A stretch of 52,349 bases of DNA. Source: Niabella sp. Its GTDB lineage: Bacteria > Bacteroidota > Bacteroidia > Chitinophagales > Chitinophagaceae. The DNA is taken from NCBI GenBank assembly GCA_027493055.1, contig JAPUDO010000096.1, positions 1 through 52,349 on the forward strand, in the 5' to 3' direction. The notes below the pieces were generated by a model. The model had not been told where the DNA came from. It made no database searches and was given only the letters and a program-made list of their open reading frames with translations. Positions within the stretch are counted from its first letter, which is position 1; the number at the start of each line of letters is the position of its first letter. Of the stretch, positions 43,771 through 52,015 are shown piece after piece. The position numbers and the translations under genes are program-made.

Positions 43771-46700
43771 TTAGAATGTAACATTAAGTCCGAATGTATA
43801 AAAAGCAGGGGTCAGGTATCCATAATTGGGCATTTCCGGATCGAAGCTGGTAAATCCGTCTTTGCCCCCGCTTTTTTTCATTGTTAACACATTTCTTGCA
43901 GAGGCATACAGTCTGAACTGCTGTGCCCTCATCTGTCCCAGTATTCTTTTAGGAAGCGTATAGCCCAGCTCTATGTTTCTCAGCTTTAGATAAGATCCAT
44001 CTTCCACAAAATAACTTGACATACGAATCTCCGCATTTTGGTTGGAGTTGGATATGGCGGGGATATCAGAGCTCTGATTATCAAAATACCATGCATCTAA
44101 AATTCTTACAGGGTGATTTTTTTGTGAAGGCACGCTCACGTTCCACAGATCGGATTCATACTTCCAGGAATTTATCACTTTGTTGCCAAAGACTCCCTGG
44201 AAAAACAGGTTCATATCAAAATTGTGGTAATTAAAATTAAAGGTAATGCCACCAAAAAATTTGGGGTCTAAAACACCTATATAATCTCTGTCGTTCAGCT
44301 CTTCTATTTTTCCGTTCCCGTCCAGGTCTTTATAGCGGATACGACCGATGGCCTTACCTGTTTGCGCTGCATGGGCATCTACCTCCGCCTGTGTTTTGAA
44401 GATACCGTCAGCTACTAATCCATATACGATATTAGGCGTTTTGCCAATTACATTATCTTCTTTACCATTACCCGGATATTTATTGATCACGTTTTCAGGT
44501 ATGCTGATGATCCTTGTTTTATACGTGCCCACATTGGCCGAAACGGCGTATTGGAAGGCATTCTTAGGATCGCCTTTATACCCTATTTCCAGCTCAATAC
44601 CCTTACTGTTCATATCGGCGCCGTTGATCCAGGGCTCACCGCCTTCTCCCATTGCCGCTATATAAGGTGTTTGAACCAATATATCCGATGTCTTTTTAAA
44701 GTAGTAATCAAACGAACCGCTTAAGCGATAATTGAAAAGGCTGAAATCTATGCCCAGATCTGTTTGAGTGGTAGTTTCCCATTTAAGATCGGGGTTGCCC
44801 AGCCAGGTTCTCCTGTAGCCAGACAGCAGTGCGCCGGTTTCATTTCCCATAATAGGGTAAGAAGTGCCAAAATAGTCAGTGGTAAATGGTGTGGACGTAT
44901 AGCCGCGGGGCAGCCCCTGTACACTACCATTCGCACCCCAGCTGGCCCGTATTTTAAGATCAGAGATAAAGTCAACCTCTTTCATAAAATTCTCCTGGCT
45001 GATCCGCCAGCCGGCTGAAAACGCGGGGAAAACTGCATACCTGTGGTTTACACCAAAGAGCGATGATCCATCCCTGCGCAAAGTAGCGGATAGAAGATAT
45101 TTCTGATCAAACGCATAGTTGGCTTTCCCAAAAAGAGAGAAATACACATACTCATCGGCCGAGCTTCCCAGAGAGTATTTTTCACCTGTTGTTACGCCCA
45201 AATGCGCAAAATTGCGGTCTTCCAGATATACGCCTTCTCTTCTTGCAGAAAAACCTTCCTGTACAAAACGGGTGTACTCAATACCGCCTACTGCATTAAA
45301 GCTATGCTTTCCTTTATTGAGGTTATAGGATAAAGTGTTGGTCCATACATAGCTTAAAGAGTGCGACTGGCTATTGCCCACATAGTTTTCCCCGTTGCTG
45401 TTTCTTCCCCCGGTTTCTGACCATTTTTTGTCCAAAGCACGGTTGTAGGCATTACCATAGTCAACCCCAAACTGTGTACGGGCCGATATTCCTTTCCAGA
45501 TGTCCAGATCGGCAAAAACATTCCCGATGATTTTCACAAAGTGATTGATATTGTCCTTATTATCTGTAAGCACCCGTACCGGGTTGGTAAAATCGTCAAA
45601 GCCTGCTGCACCGGCCCAGTTCCCGTTAATGTCGTACACGGGCACCGCGGGCGGATTGATCAAAGCCCAGCGTGTTTCATTGGCATCACGATATTGCAGG
45701 TAAGATATAGCCATGTTTTCACCCACCTTCAAACGATTGTTGAGGAGGCTGTATTCTGTATTGGTACGTATGGAATATTTTCTGAAGAAAGTATGTATCT
45801 GTGTACCCTGGTTATTAAAGTATCCCAATGAAAACAGACTTTTCGACCTGTCCGTACCTTTAGATACTGTTACCTGGTGCTCTGTAAGCGCGGCCGGCTG
45901 AAGAATTTCGTCCAGCCAGTTAGTATTGGAGCCTCTTACTGTTTTAGCTGCATTTAAAAATTCTGCGGGTTTTACAGCATCCAGCACAGCTCTTCCATCA
46001 GCATCCCGGTGCCAGGTAAAATCGTAAGTTGCCGGCAGGGTTATAGGCGTTTTATATACCTGTTCATCGTAGGCATAAGCCCTGAACATGGCCTCACCAT
46101 ACTGCTCGGCATTCATTAGTGTGGGTCTTTGCGTTACTTTACTTATGGCATAGCTGCCGGAATACTCCACTTTTGCCTGGCCTGTCTTTGCCTTCCGGGT
46201 CTGGATCAGTATCACCCCTCCCGAAGCCCTTGCACCATAAATACTGGCAGATGCGGCGTCTTTTAATACCTGGATGGATTCTATATCTGCGGCATTGATA
46301 TCACGAAGATTTAAATTTTCTGTAGGCATACCGTCCAGCACAATCAGGGGCCGTACACTTCCTGACAGGGAAGAAAGCCCTCTTATCTGTACGTTCACCC
46401 CTTCTGCCGGGTTTCCGCCATTGGTGGTGATATGCACACCGGCAAGCTTTCCCTGCAGGGATTTCATGGCGTTTGCAGAAGGGTTTTTGGCAATATCGCT
46501 GCCAGTTGCCAAAGAAATGGCACCTGTAAGGTCCTTTTTCCTTTGAACCATATATCCTACATACACTTCCTCCATCAGCGCTACGTCATTTTCCATGGCT
46601 ACGTCAATTACCGACAGGCCTGTAACAGCCCTTTCTTCCTGTACTTTTCCTGCATGGGTAAATACAAGCACCGCATTGTCTGAAACCACCCTTATTTCAT

Positions 46701-46923
46701 ATTGCCCTGTACTGCTGGTAACTGTACCGGCATCGCCTCCTTTTATACTTACACTCACGCCGGCCAATGGAGTGCCCGTTTCTTTTTCCGTGACAGTTCC
46801 TTTTACTATTCTGTCCTGGTACAATTTCCCGGGATTACCGGATGCATGCAAATAAAGGACCTGGCACCAAAGGAAACAGGCTAAGATCATTTTGCATTTA
46901 ACACTGGTTGTTTTCTTTTTCAT
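43771..46923 (-). CDS. SusC/RagA-type TonB-dependent outer-membrane transporter (second locus)
   Basis: This 1050-residue channel has a signal peptide (about 1-27, ending YLHASG), a carboxypeptidase-regulatory-like domain (about 40-120), a plug with IQVLKDAASASIYGARASGGVI (about 215-235) and a barrel ending AFYTFGLNVTF. It lacks an STN domain, so the sigma factor of this locus is not controlled through it in the FecA manner. A LacI-type palindrome at 46963-46978 lies about 42 bases upstream of its ATG. It faces the unknown secreted gene at 47098 with a 174-base gap that holds this operator and an AT-rich stretch. Confidence 0.93.
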   Translation of the reverse strand: MKKKTTSVKCKMILACFLWCQVLYLHASGNPGKLYQDRIVKGTVTEKETGTPLAGVSVSIKGGDAGTVTSSTGQYEIRVVSDNAVLVFTHAGKVQEERAVTGLSVIDVAMENDVALMEEVYVGYMVQRKKDLTGAISLATGSDIAKNPSANAMKSLQGKLAGVHITTNGGNPAEGVNVQIRGLSSLSGSVRPLIVLDGMPTENLNLRDINAADIESIQVLKDAASASIYGARASGGVILIQTRKAKTGQAKVEYSGSYAISKVTQRPTLMNAEQYGEAMFRAYAYDEQVYKTPITLPATYDFTWHRDADGRAVLDAVKPAEFLNAAKTVRGSNTNWLDEILQPAALTEHQVTVSKGTDRSKSLFSLGYFNNQGTQIHTFFRKYSIRTNTEYSLLNNRLKVGENMAISYLQYRDANETRWALINPPAVPVYDINGNWAGAAGFDDFTNPVRVLTDNKDNINHFVKIIGNVFADLDIWKGISARTQFGVDYGNAYNRALDKKWSETGGRNSNGENYVGNSQSHSLSYVWTNTLSYNLNKGKHSFNAVGGIEYTRFVQEGFSARREGVYLEDRNFAHLGVTTGEKYSLGSSADEYVYFSLFGKANYAFDQKYLLSATLRRDGSSLFGVNHRYAVFPAFSAGWRISQENFMKEVDFISDLKIRASWGANGSVQGLPRGYTSTPFTTDYFGTSYPIMGNETGALLSGYRRTWLGNPDLKWETTTQTDLGIDFSLFNYRLSGSFDYYFKKTSDILVQTPYIAAMGEGGEPWINGADMNSKGIELEIGYKGDPKNAFQYAVSANVGTYKTRIISIPENVINKYPGNGKEDNVIGKTPNIVYGLVADGIFKTQAEVDAHAAQTGKAIGRIRYKDLDGNGKIEELNDRDYIGVLDPKFFGGITFNFNYHNFDMNLFFQGVFGNKVINSWKYESDLWNVSVPSQKNHPVRILDAWYFDNQSSDIPAISNSNQNAEIRMSSYFVEDGSYLKLRNIELGYTLPKRILGQMRAQQFRLYASARNVLTMKKSGGKDGFTSFDPEMPNYGYLTPAFYTFGLNVTF

Positions 46924-46962
46924 ATAAACGATGATTGTAATGTTTTAGACTGATTTCATGTT

Positions 46963-46978
46963 GATTAAACGTTTAAGC
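46963..46978. promoter_or_regulatory. LacI-type operator 1, upstream of susC (TTAAACGTTTAA core)
   Basis: GATTAAACGTTTAAGC contains a perfect 12-base palindrome with a central CG, the layout of LacI-family operators. It is followed on the plus strand by AGTTTTTT, as at operator 2 (51048-51063). Confidence 0.65.
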
Positions 46979-47097
46979 AGTTTTTTATATGAACCGCTTC
47001 TCTTCCTATTACGTACAGCACCTTAAAATCCTCTGCTCAATATTTAACTTTTTTATTATAAATCACCGCAGGAAGACAAGGGTGATTTCCGGGCTTT

Positions 47098-48153
47098 TCA
47101 CGGCCCCTTATTTATCTTTTTAATAAGCTGATCTGACGTTAGAGGGCTGACTCCGAAAATAAAACGGTTTCCCTGTTTAAATGGTGCCTTCAATTCAAAA
47201 TTTTCAAAAGAAATGCCGCCGGGAATGGGCGACTGGCTGGCCCAGTAAGTGTACCTGCCGTTTACAAGCCCTTCCAGTTTTTCATCGCTGCGCTCACTAT
47301 ACCAGTACTGTGTTGCCTTTTTACCATAGTATTTCCAGTGGTCGTGGGTTCCTGCTGAATAGACCGCTTTTGCAGGATCTTTTTCGCCAGGAGCTGCGAT
47401 AAACCAGGCAGCCCCGTTTTTGCCGGCTATAAAATCGCCAGCGGGAAAATGAGCATGAGGCGTAAATGCATCTCCGTTATAGCCCGGCCAAAGCTTTCCT
47501 GAAACTGCGGTTCCTGATTGTAAATAGAGCTTACGTAGCCGTGCATAATTGCCCATGGTGGCTGTAACTATAAAATAATCAAGCTCCGCAGAACCTGCAT
47601 ACGAATACGTTGTGATTTCCACTTCATACGGTTGCTGTTCATAAAACCTGAGCCGGGTATAAACTTTTGCACCATTTTCAAATGGCTCTGAAAAAATAAA
47701 AACGGTTAAAGTTTCATGCCCGTTGATTTTTTCAATGATACCGCTTGCAGGAAGATGCTCAGGGGCAGGAGCAGTGCTTAATGAATCATTGGCGCTCCAG
47801 AACCTTTTTCCTCTTTTATCATCCAGCCTGCTCATCTCCAGCTCAGAGAGCCCACGTTTGTCATCGCCTTTAACTATAGGCTCAAACGCTATATAATTCA
47901 TAACATTTCCCGCTTTATGGCCCAGGTAAGGCGTATAAATGCGTAACAATCCTCTTGGCCCGGGCATAGGGGATAACCCCACCTGTATTCCCCTGGCGTG
48001 TCCCCAAACCGGCTGAGCGGGTACACCCTGTGCCGGCTGTACCCACAACGCACCTGTTTGGGGCGAAGCAAGGCTCTTCCAATCCTGTGCCTTCACACAG
48101 AGACACAGGGAGCAAAAAATTACATTTAAAACAAATAGAATATACGTTTTCAT
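47098..48153 (-). CDS. Unrecognised secreted protein of the GH172 operon
   Basis: I do not recognise a family. The 351-residue protein has a signal peptide (ending CLCVKAQ, about 23) and no lipobox, so it is periplasmic or exported. It is rich in beta strands, aromatic residues and Gly, with WGHARGIQVGLSPMPGPRGLL (about 50-70), YEVEITTYSYAGSAELDYF (about 176-194) and FTPHAHFPAGDFIAG (about 231-245). The shape suggests a galactose-mutarotase-like or other beta-sandwich glycan enzyme, but no catalytic pair can be named. Its start lies 9 bases after the GH172 stop, so the two are co-transcribed and probably act on the same glycan. Confidence 0.7.
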   Translation of the reverse strand: MKTYILFVLNVIFCSLCLCVKAQDWKSLASPQTGALWVQPAQGVPAQPVWGHARGIQVGLSPMPGPRGLLRIYTPYLGHKAGNVMNYIAFEPIVKGDDKRGLSELEMSRLDDKRGKRFWSANDSLSTAPAPEHLPASGIIEKINGHETLTVFIFSEPFENGAKVYTRLRFYEQQPYEVEITTYSYAGSAELDYFIVTATMGNYARLRKLYLQSGTAVSGKLWPGYNGDAFTPHAHFPAGDFIAGKNGAAWFIAAPGEKDPAKAVYSAGTHDHWKYYGKKATQYWYSERSDEKLEGLVNGRYTYWASQSPIPGGISFENFELKAPFKQGNRFIFGVSPLTSDQLIKKINKGP

Positions 48154-48162
48154 TTGCCTGGT

Positions 48163-49308
48163 TTATTTTCCAATTGTTGGCCCTTCTGTATTTATTAATT
48201 GTGGTATTCTTTCTTTAACAGGCGGTAAAGCCGGGAATGGCGCATGAGGTTCTGCCTGGTACCAATAAGCAACGGTATAATAATTGTCTGACCGGTGATT
48301 GGCGTGCCCGTTCTCAATAGTCATCTTTATGGATGTATTAAAAACAATCGGCGACTCTGAGTGATACCTGTAAACCGTCCATTGGGCGCCACGGTCATCA
48401 CCCCCATTCTGAGGGTTCCCGTATTCACTGTAGGCAAACGTAGGTTTGGCATTGCCGAAGGGGCTGATCCCACATCCTCCATAACACCATGCGCCCAGGT
48501 AATAATCTTCTGCCCCTGTTCCATGAATCTTTGGCTTTTTAGTGCCATCTATAAAAATCATTTCATCGCCTTCTCCCCACCAATCGCCCTGGTTTTGGAT
48601 GATACTGTGCGTAACGCCTACAAAATGTCCTTTGCCGGTTGCTTCCAGGATCACATAATTGGCATCCCCGGTAGTATTTTCTTTATTATTAATGTGCGCA
48701 TCCCCATTATATTTCCAGTTGTTGGTCCATCCTTTTGTAGGAGTGGCCTGGCGGTATTGGGCGTGGAAATAAGCTGTATTTTCTGGCAGGGTTTTATGTT
48801 TTTCCCAATCTATATTATAATAAAAAGCATCTATCTCCTGGTCTCCTTCATTGGTAACAGTTATTTTTGCCGATTTCCTGAAAGGCATTTCAAACGAGCT
48901 GTTCAACGCACGTTGCGAGCCTACAGAAAGGAATTTAGATTCATACAAAAAATATTTGCCCAGGCCCAAACCAAAAAAATCACCGATAGGCGCTTCCACG
49001 CTTGGAGTTTCTTCGCCGTCCCAGTACATGCGGAGCACTATTTTTTTGAGGTGCTGCGGTTCATTGCTGGCAATAGTTATCCATATATGTTTTATAATTC
49101 CAGGTCCTGCTACATCACCAATGGTACGGGTATTCCCTGGCTTTATCTTATCCTTCCAGTTTCCATCATCATTGGCGCCTTTTACGTCATAACTTGATAT
49201 TCTTTCAGACGAATAATCGCGGAGTTGCCAGATTTGCTGGGCAACAACATGCTTAACCGGCAACAATAAAAACATTGTAATGCAAAAAAGGGAGATGGGT
49301 TTATTCAT
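48163..49308 (-). CDS. GH172 (DUF2961) furanosidase-type enzyme
   Basis: The 381-residue protein from the ATG at 49308 has a signal peptide ending VVAQ (about 24) and the DUF2961 jelly-roll core. Hallmarks are VEAPIGDFFG (104-113), WWGEGDEMIFIDG (243-255) and HGTGAEDYY (262-270). Glu246 and Glu267 are 21 apart, the spacing of the catalytic pair I recall for a characterised GH172 fructofuranosidase. GH172 includes D-arabinofuranosidases and enzymes acting on difructose and inulin-type bonds. The earlier in-frame start at 49353 adds a charged stretch before the signal peptide and was not used. It sits 46 bases after the LacI gene. Confidence 0.88.
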   Translation of the reverse strand: MNKPISLFCITMFLLLPVKHVVAQQIWQLRDYSSERISSYDVKGANDDGNWKDKIKPGNTRTIGDVAGPGIIKHIWITIASNEPQHLKKIVLRMYWDGEETPSVEAPIGDFFGLGLGKYFLYESKFLSVGSQRALNSSFEMPFRKSAKITVTNEGDQEIDAFYYNIDWEKHKTLPENTAYFHAQYRQATPTKGWTNNWKYNGDAHINNKENTTGDANYVILEATGKGHFVGVTHSIIQNQGDWWGEGDEMIFIDGTKKPKIHGTGAEDYYLGAWCYGGCGISPFGNAKPTFAYSEYGNPQNGGDDRGAQWTVYRYHSESPIVFNTSIKMTIENGHANHRSDNYYTVAYWYQAEPHAPFPALPPVKERIPQLINTEGPTIGK

Positions 49309-49354
49309 TTTTTGAATTTTTATATTATTGAAATGGTTTTTATGCCCGGTCATT

Positions 49355-50371
49355 TTACGTTCCGGATGACCTTTTTATTATAAGTTCCGGGTCTAAAACA
49401 AGCTGCTGGTAAGCGCTTTGATGGTTGGACATACGGTCTATCAGCATCTGAACTGCTTTTTGCCCGATTTCTTCCAAAGGCTGGTGCACGTAACTGATGG
49501 GGCAATAAAAAAGATCATAAGATTCACTTTGATCGAAACAAAACAATGCTAAGTCCTCCGGCACGCGAATGCCCGTTTCCATAATTTGTTTTAGCCCCAT
49601 AATAGAAAGTGCATTTGTAGAAAACAGCACGGCATCTACTTTAGAACCTGTCTTCAGCAATTGGCCAAACTCTTTTTTAAAATAAGAGGGATTGTTAAAT
49701 TCAACTTCACAAATCAGCTCATTTATGTCTGCACTCCCGTGATCTTTCAGCGCCTCTATATAGCCTCTGTATCTTTCTTTTGTGTGCTGTAATTTGTTTT
49801 TGTAACACACAAAGGCAATTCTTTTTTTCCCTTTTTCAAGAAGCTTTTGCGTAGCCTGATAGGTAGCTTTGAAGTTATTAATGACCACATAGCTTAATGC
49901 AGAGTCTTTAAAATACCGGTCAATCAGTACGAAAGGGATATTTGCTTTTTTCAGGTAGGTTAATTGTTTTTCTGTTTCTTCTGCCGGGGCAATAATGAAG
50001 CCGTCAATTTGCCTGTTGATGAGTGTTTCAATTAATTCCTGGGACTTTTTCATGCTTTCATCTGAGCTGCCAAAGATTACAGTGTATCCTTTTTTCTTCG
50101 ACTCTTCTTCAATAGTCCGGGCCAGATAGCCAAAAAAAGGATTGGAAATATCTGCAACAATGAGCCCGATGGCTAATGATTTGCCGCTTTTTAAACTTTT
50201 AGCTACCTGGTTGGGGCGGTAGCTCATCTTTTTGGCAACTCTCTTAATCTCCTCAGCTGTCTGCAGGTTTACTCTTGCCTGTTTTTCTTTATTATTAAGG
50301 ACATAAGAAACCAGGGCTGTAGATACGTTAACCGCCTCGGCAATATCTTTAAGGGATGTTTTCTTTTGCAT
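49355..50371 (-). CDS. LacI-family transcriptional regulator
   Basis: The 338-residue protein starting at 50371 has a LacI-type helix-turn-helix (about 5-55): TSLKDIAEAVNVSTALVSYVLNNK, with the minor-groove hinge at about 45-62 (AKKMSYRPNQVAKSLKSG). A periplasmic-binding-protein-like effector domain (about 63-335) follows, with IGLIVADISNPFFGYLAR and the late FCFDQSESYDLF. It has all parts needed to bind a palindrome such as TTAAACGTTTAA. The start at 50452 given by the longest frame would add 27 residues not seen in the family. It lies 22 bases after the sigma factor stop and 46 before the GH172 start. Confidence 0.92.
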   Translation of the reverse strand: MQKKTSLKDIAEAVNVSTALVSYVLNNKEKQARVNLQTAEEIKRVAKKMSYRPNQVAKSLKSGKSLAIGLIVADISNPFFGYLARTIEEESKKKGYTVIFGSSDESMKKSQELIETLINRQIDGFIIAPAEETEKQLTYLKKANIPFVLIDRYFKDSALSYVVINNFKATYQATQKLLEKGKKRIAFVCYKNKLQHTKERYRGYIEALKDHGSADINELICEVEFNNPSYFKKEFGQLLKTGSKVDAVLFSTNALSIMGLKQIMETGIRVPEDLALFCFDQSESYDLFYCPISYVHQPLEEIGQKAVQMLIDRMSNHQSAYQQLVLDPELIIKRSSGT

Positions 50372-50393
50372 TTTATCCTCTTTACCTGTTTTG

Positions 50394-50921
50394 CTAAGCG
50401 GAATAAACCTGTTTAACAAGCTCCGATCTGATGAACTGATTGGCTTTAACAATATGATCGCTTATGGTGGAAGGCGATACATTTAAAATTTCACCTGCCT
50501 CTTCATAGCTCTTTTGCTTAAACTTGCATAACTCAAAAACCTGCTTTCTTTTGGGAGGAAGTTTATCTATCACATCTTCCAGTTTTAAAAGACAGTCTTC
50601 AAGAAATATTTTATCATCATCTGTATGAGTGATTGAAAAAGATATAAAAGCAAACCGTTGTTTTCTGCCCAGGCTCCGGTAGTAATCTACTATCATGTTG
50701 TGGCCTATTCTGTACATATATGTTTTTAATGAAGCATCTGCTTTGAAATATTTCCTGCGCACCCATATTTTCATAAATACTTCCTGTACTATATCCTTTA
50801 CTACTTCATGAGCATCAAGGAGAAGCAATAATTTTTTGAATAATACCTGTTGATATTCTTTGTAAAGCTTACAAAAGGACTCGTTGTCTAATCCATTATA
50901 TGCCGTGGTTTTGAGTAGCAT
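50394..50921 (-). CDS. ECF-type RNA polymerase sigma factor
   Basis: The 175-residue protein has sigma region 2 (about 10-80; AHEVVKDIVQEVFMKIW, with the following Arg/Lys stretch and MYRIGHNMIVDYYR) and region 4 (about 118-170; LPPKRKQVFELCKFKQKSYEEAGEILNVSPSTISDHIVKA). The start at 50921 (MLLKTTAYNGLDNESF) was preferred over 51098: the longer frame has a Cys-rich start unlike ECF factors and would run through operator 2. No FecR-type anti-sigma gene is adjacent, which is unusual for a sigma factor in a SusCD locus. It is followed 22 bases later by the LacI regulator. Confidence 0.85.
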   Translation of the reverse strand: MLLKTTAYNGLDNESFCKLYKEYQQVLFKKLLLLLDAHEVVKDIVQEVFMKIWVRRKYFKADASLKTYMYRIGHNMIVDYYRSLGRKQRFAFISFSITHTDDDKIFLEDCLLKLEDVIDKLPPKRKQVFELCKFKQKSYEEAGEILNVSPSTISDHIVKANQFIRSELVKQVYSA

Positions 50922-51047
50922 CACGCTTTGATTTTTCTTTTTATAGCAAGTGAGTGTCATCAAATACATAAACATCGCCCTGTTACCATGGTTATAAGGG
51001 GAGTAACACGGTGCAGAGATCTCTTCAATCCGGTCTGTTGAAATTTT

Positions 51048-51063
51048 GCTTAAACGTTTGAGC
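51048..51063. promoter_or_regulatory. LacI-type operator 2, upstream of the sigma/LacI genes
   Basis: GCTTAAACGTTTGAGC is a 16-base near-perfect palindrome (one mismatch pair) with a central CG. It shares TTAAACGTTT and the following AGCAGTTTTT with operator 1, and lies 127 bases upstream of the chosen sigma start. Confidence 0.65.
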
Positions 51064-51133
51064 AGTTTTTCAAAACATACCCTTTTTTCATGCATCAATT
51101 GGCACTAATAACAGCAAGCACATTGCAAACTAA

Positions 51134-51149
51134 GCTTAATCGTTTAAAC
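51134..51149. promoter_or_regulatory. LacI-type operator 3 (TTAATCGTTTAA core)
   Basis: GCTTAATCGTTTAAAC differs from the perfect core by one base and lies 86 bases from operator 2 (start to start). A spaced pair of sites could allow looping or cooperative binding. It is also about 115 bases upstream of the rhomboid gene. Confidence 0.55.
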
Positions 51150-51229
51150 TGCCAAATTTTTCATTAAATACTCTTTTGAGCAGGCTATTTTCAGGGTTCC
51201 TGATTTTTCAGATAATCCCAAATAACCAA

Positions 51230-51260
51230 TTTGTCACATAGTAGAGTCGGGTTATCTTTG
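51230..51260 (+). promoter_or_regulatory. Promoter of the rhomboid operon
   Basis: TTTG (51230-51233), 19-base spacer, TATCTTTG (51253-51260): an exact match to the Bacteroidota consensus. The ATG is only 5 bases past the -7 box, so the mRNA is expected to be leaderless or nearly so. Confidence 0.75.
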
Positions 51261-51264
51261 CCGA

Positions 51265-51936
51265 ATGAGTTTTTATTACAGGCCTGCAGAAAAGTTTCCC
51301 CCTGCGGTGAAGAATCTGATAATTATTAATGTGCTGGTATGGGTGGCACAGCTGATTTTTGATAACAGGTTAGGTGCTGTTTTTACAGAAGGGGGCTATG
51401 AAGGTGCCTTTACTGCCCAAATTGGCCTTTGGCCGATTGATAGTCAATACTTCAGACCCTGGCAGATTGTTACGCACATGTTTGCCCATGCTGCTTCCGG
51501 ACCGTATTTGTTATTTCACATTTTATTTAACATGTTTGCTTTGTGGATGTTTGGCCGGATACTGGAAAATGTGTGGGGATCTAAAAAGTTTTTAATTTTT
51601 TATATGCTTTGCGGACTGGGCGCTGCTGCGCTTCATTTGGCAGTGCAATATATTACAGGACATGGCAGCCTGGCGGTTGGGGCTTCGGGTGCTGTATTTG
51701 GTGTATTAGTGGCATTTGCCATGACTTTTCCTAATACGGAGCTTTACCTGATGTTTATACCTATCCCCATCAAGGCCAAATGGGCAGTGCTGGGGTTGGT
51801 GCTGATTGATCTTTTTGGTGGTTTTTCCAACAGGAGCGGTGATAGCATTGCGCATTTTGCCCACCTGGGCGGTGCGCTTACCGGCTTTATTTTATTAAAA
51901 ATATGGAACAAAAATAACCGGAGAACGTTATATTGA
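51265..51936 (+). CDS. Rhomboid-family intramembrane serine protease
   Basis: Rhomboids cut membrane proteins within or next to their transmembrane helices. The 223-residue protein has about six hydrophobic segments. The nucleophile Ser141 is in GASGAVFG and the catalytic His200 in HFAHLGGAL; the HILFNMFALWMFG stretch carries the oxyanion-hole-side Asn found in active members. All three are present, so it is probably active. The start ATG matches a promoter box 5 bases upstream. A second rhomboid gene begins 79 bases later. Confidence 0.92.
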   Translation: MSFYYRPAEKFPPAVKNLIIINVLVWVAQLIFDNRLGAVFTEGGYEGAFTAQIGLWPIDSQYFRPWQIVTHMFAHAASGPYLLFHILFNMFALWMFGRILENVWGSKKFLIFYMLCGLGAAALHLAVQYITGHGSLAVGASGAVFGVLVAFAMTFPNTELYLMFIPIPIKAKWAVLGLVLIDLFGGFSNRSGDSIAHFAHLGGALTGFILLKIWNKNNRRTLY

Positions 51937-52015
51937 TTGGCGGCAATAGTAATGACAGGCATTGTTGATACCGTTGCCGGCTAAAAAGTAAAAAATCTGC
52001 TAAAACTGGAAATGA

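Noticed and set aside
48361-49197. 278-codon open frame on the plus strand inside the GH172 gene
   Set aside because: Antisense shadow; aromatic-rich composition and no promoter or start context.
50922-51098. N-terminal extension of the sigma factor
   Set aside because: The added 59 residues do not resemble ECF factors, and the stretch contains LacI-type operator 2.
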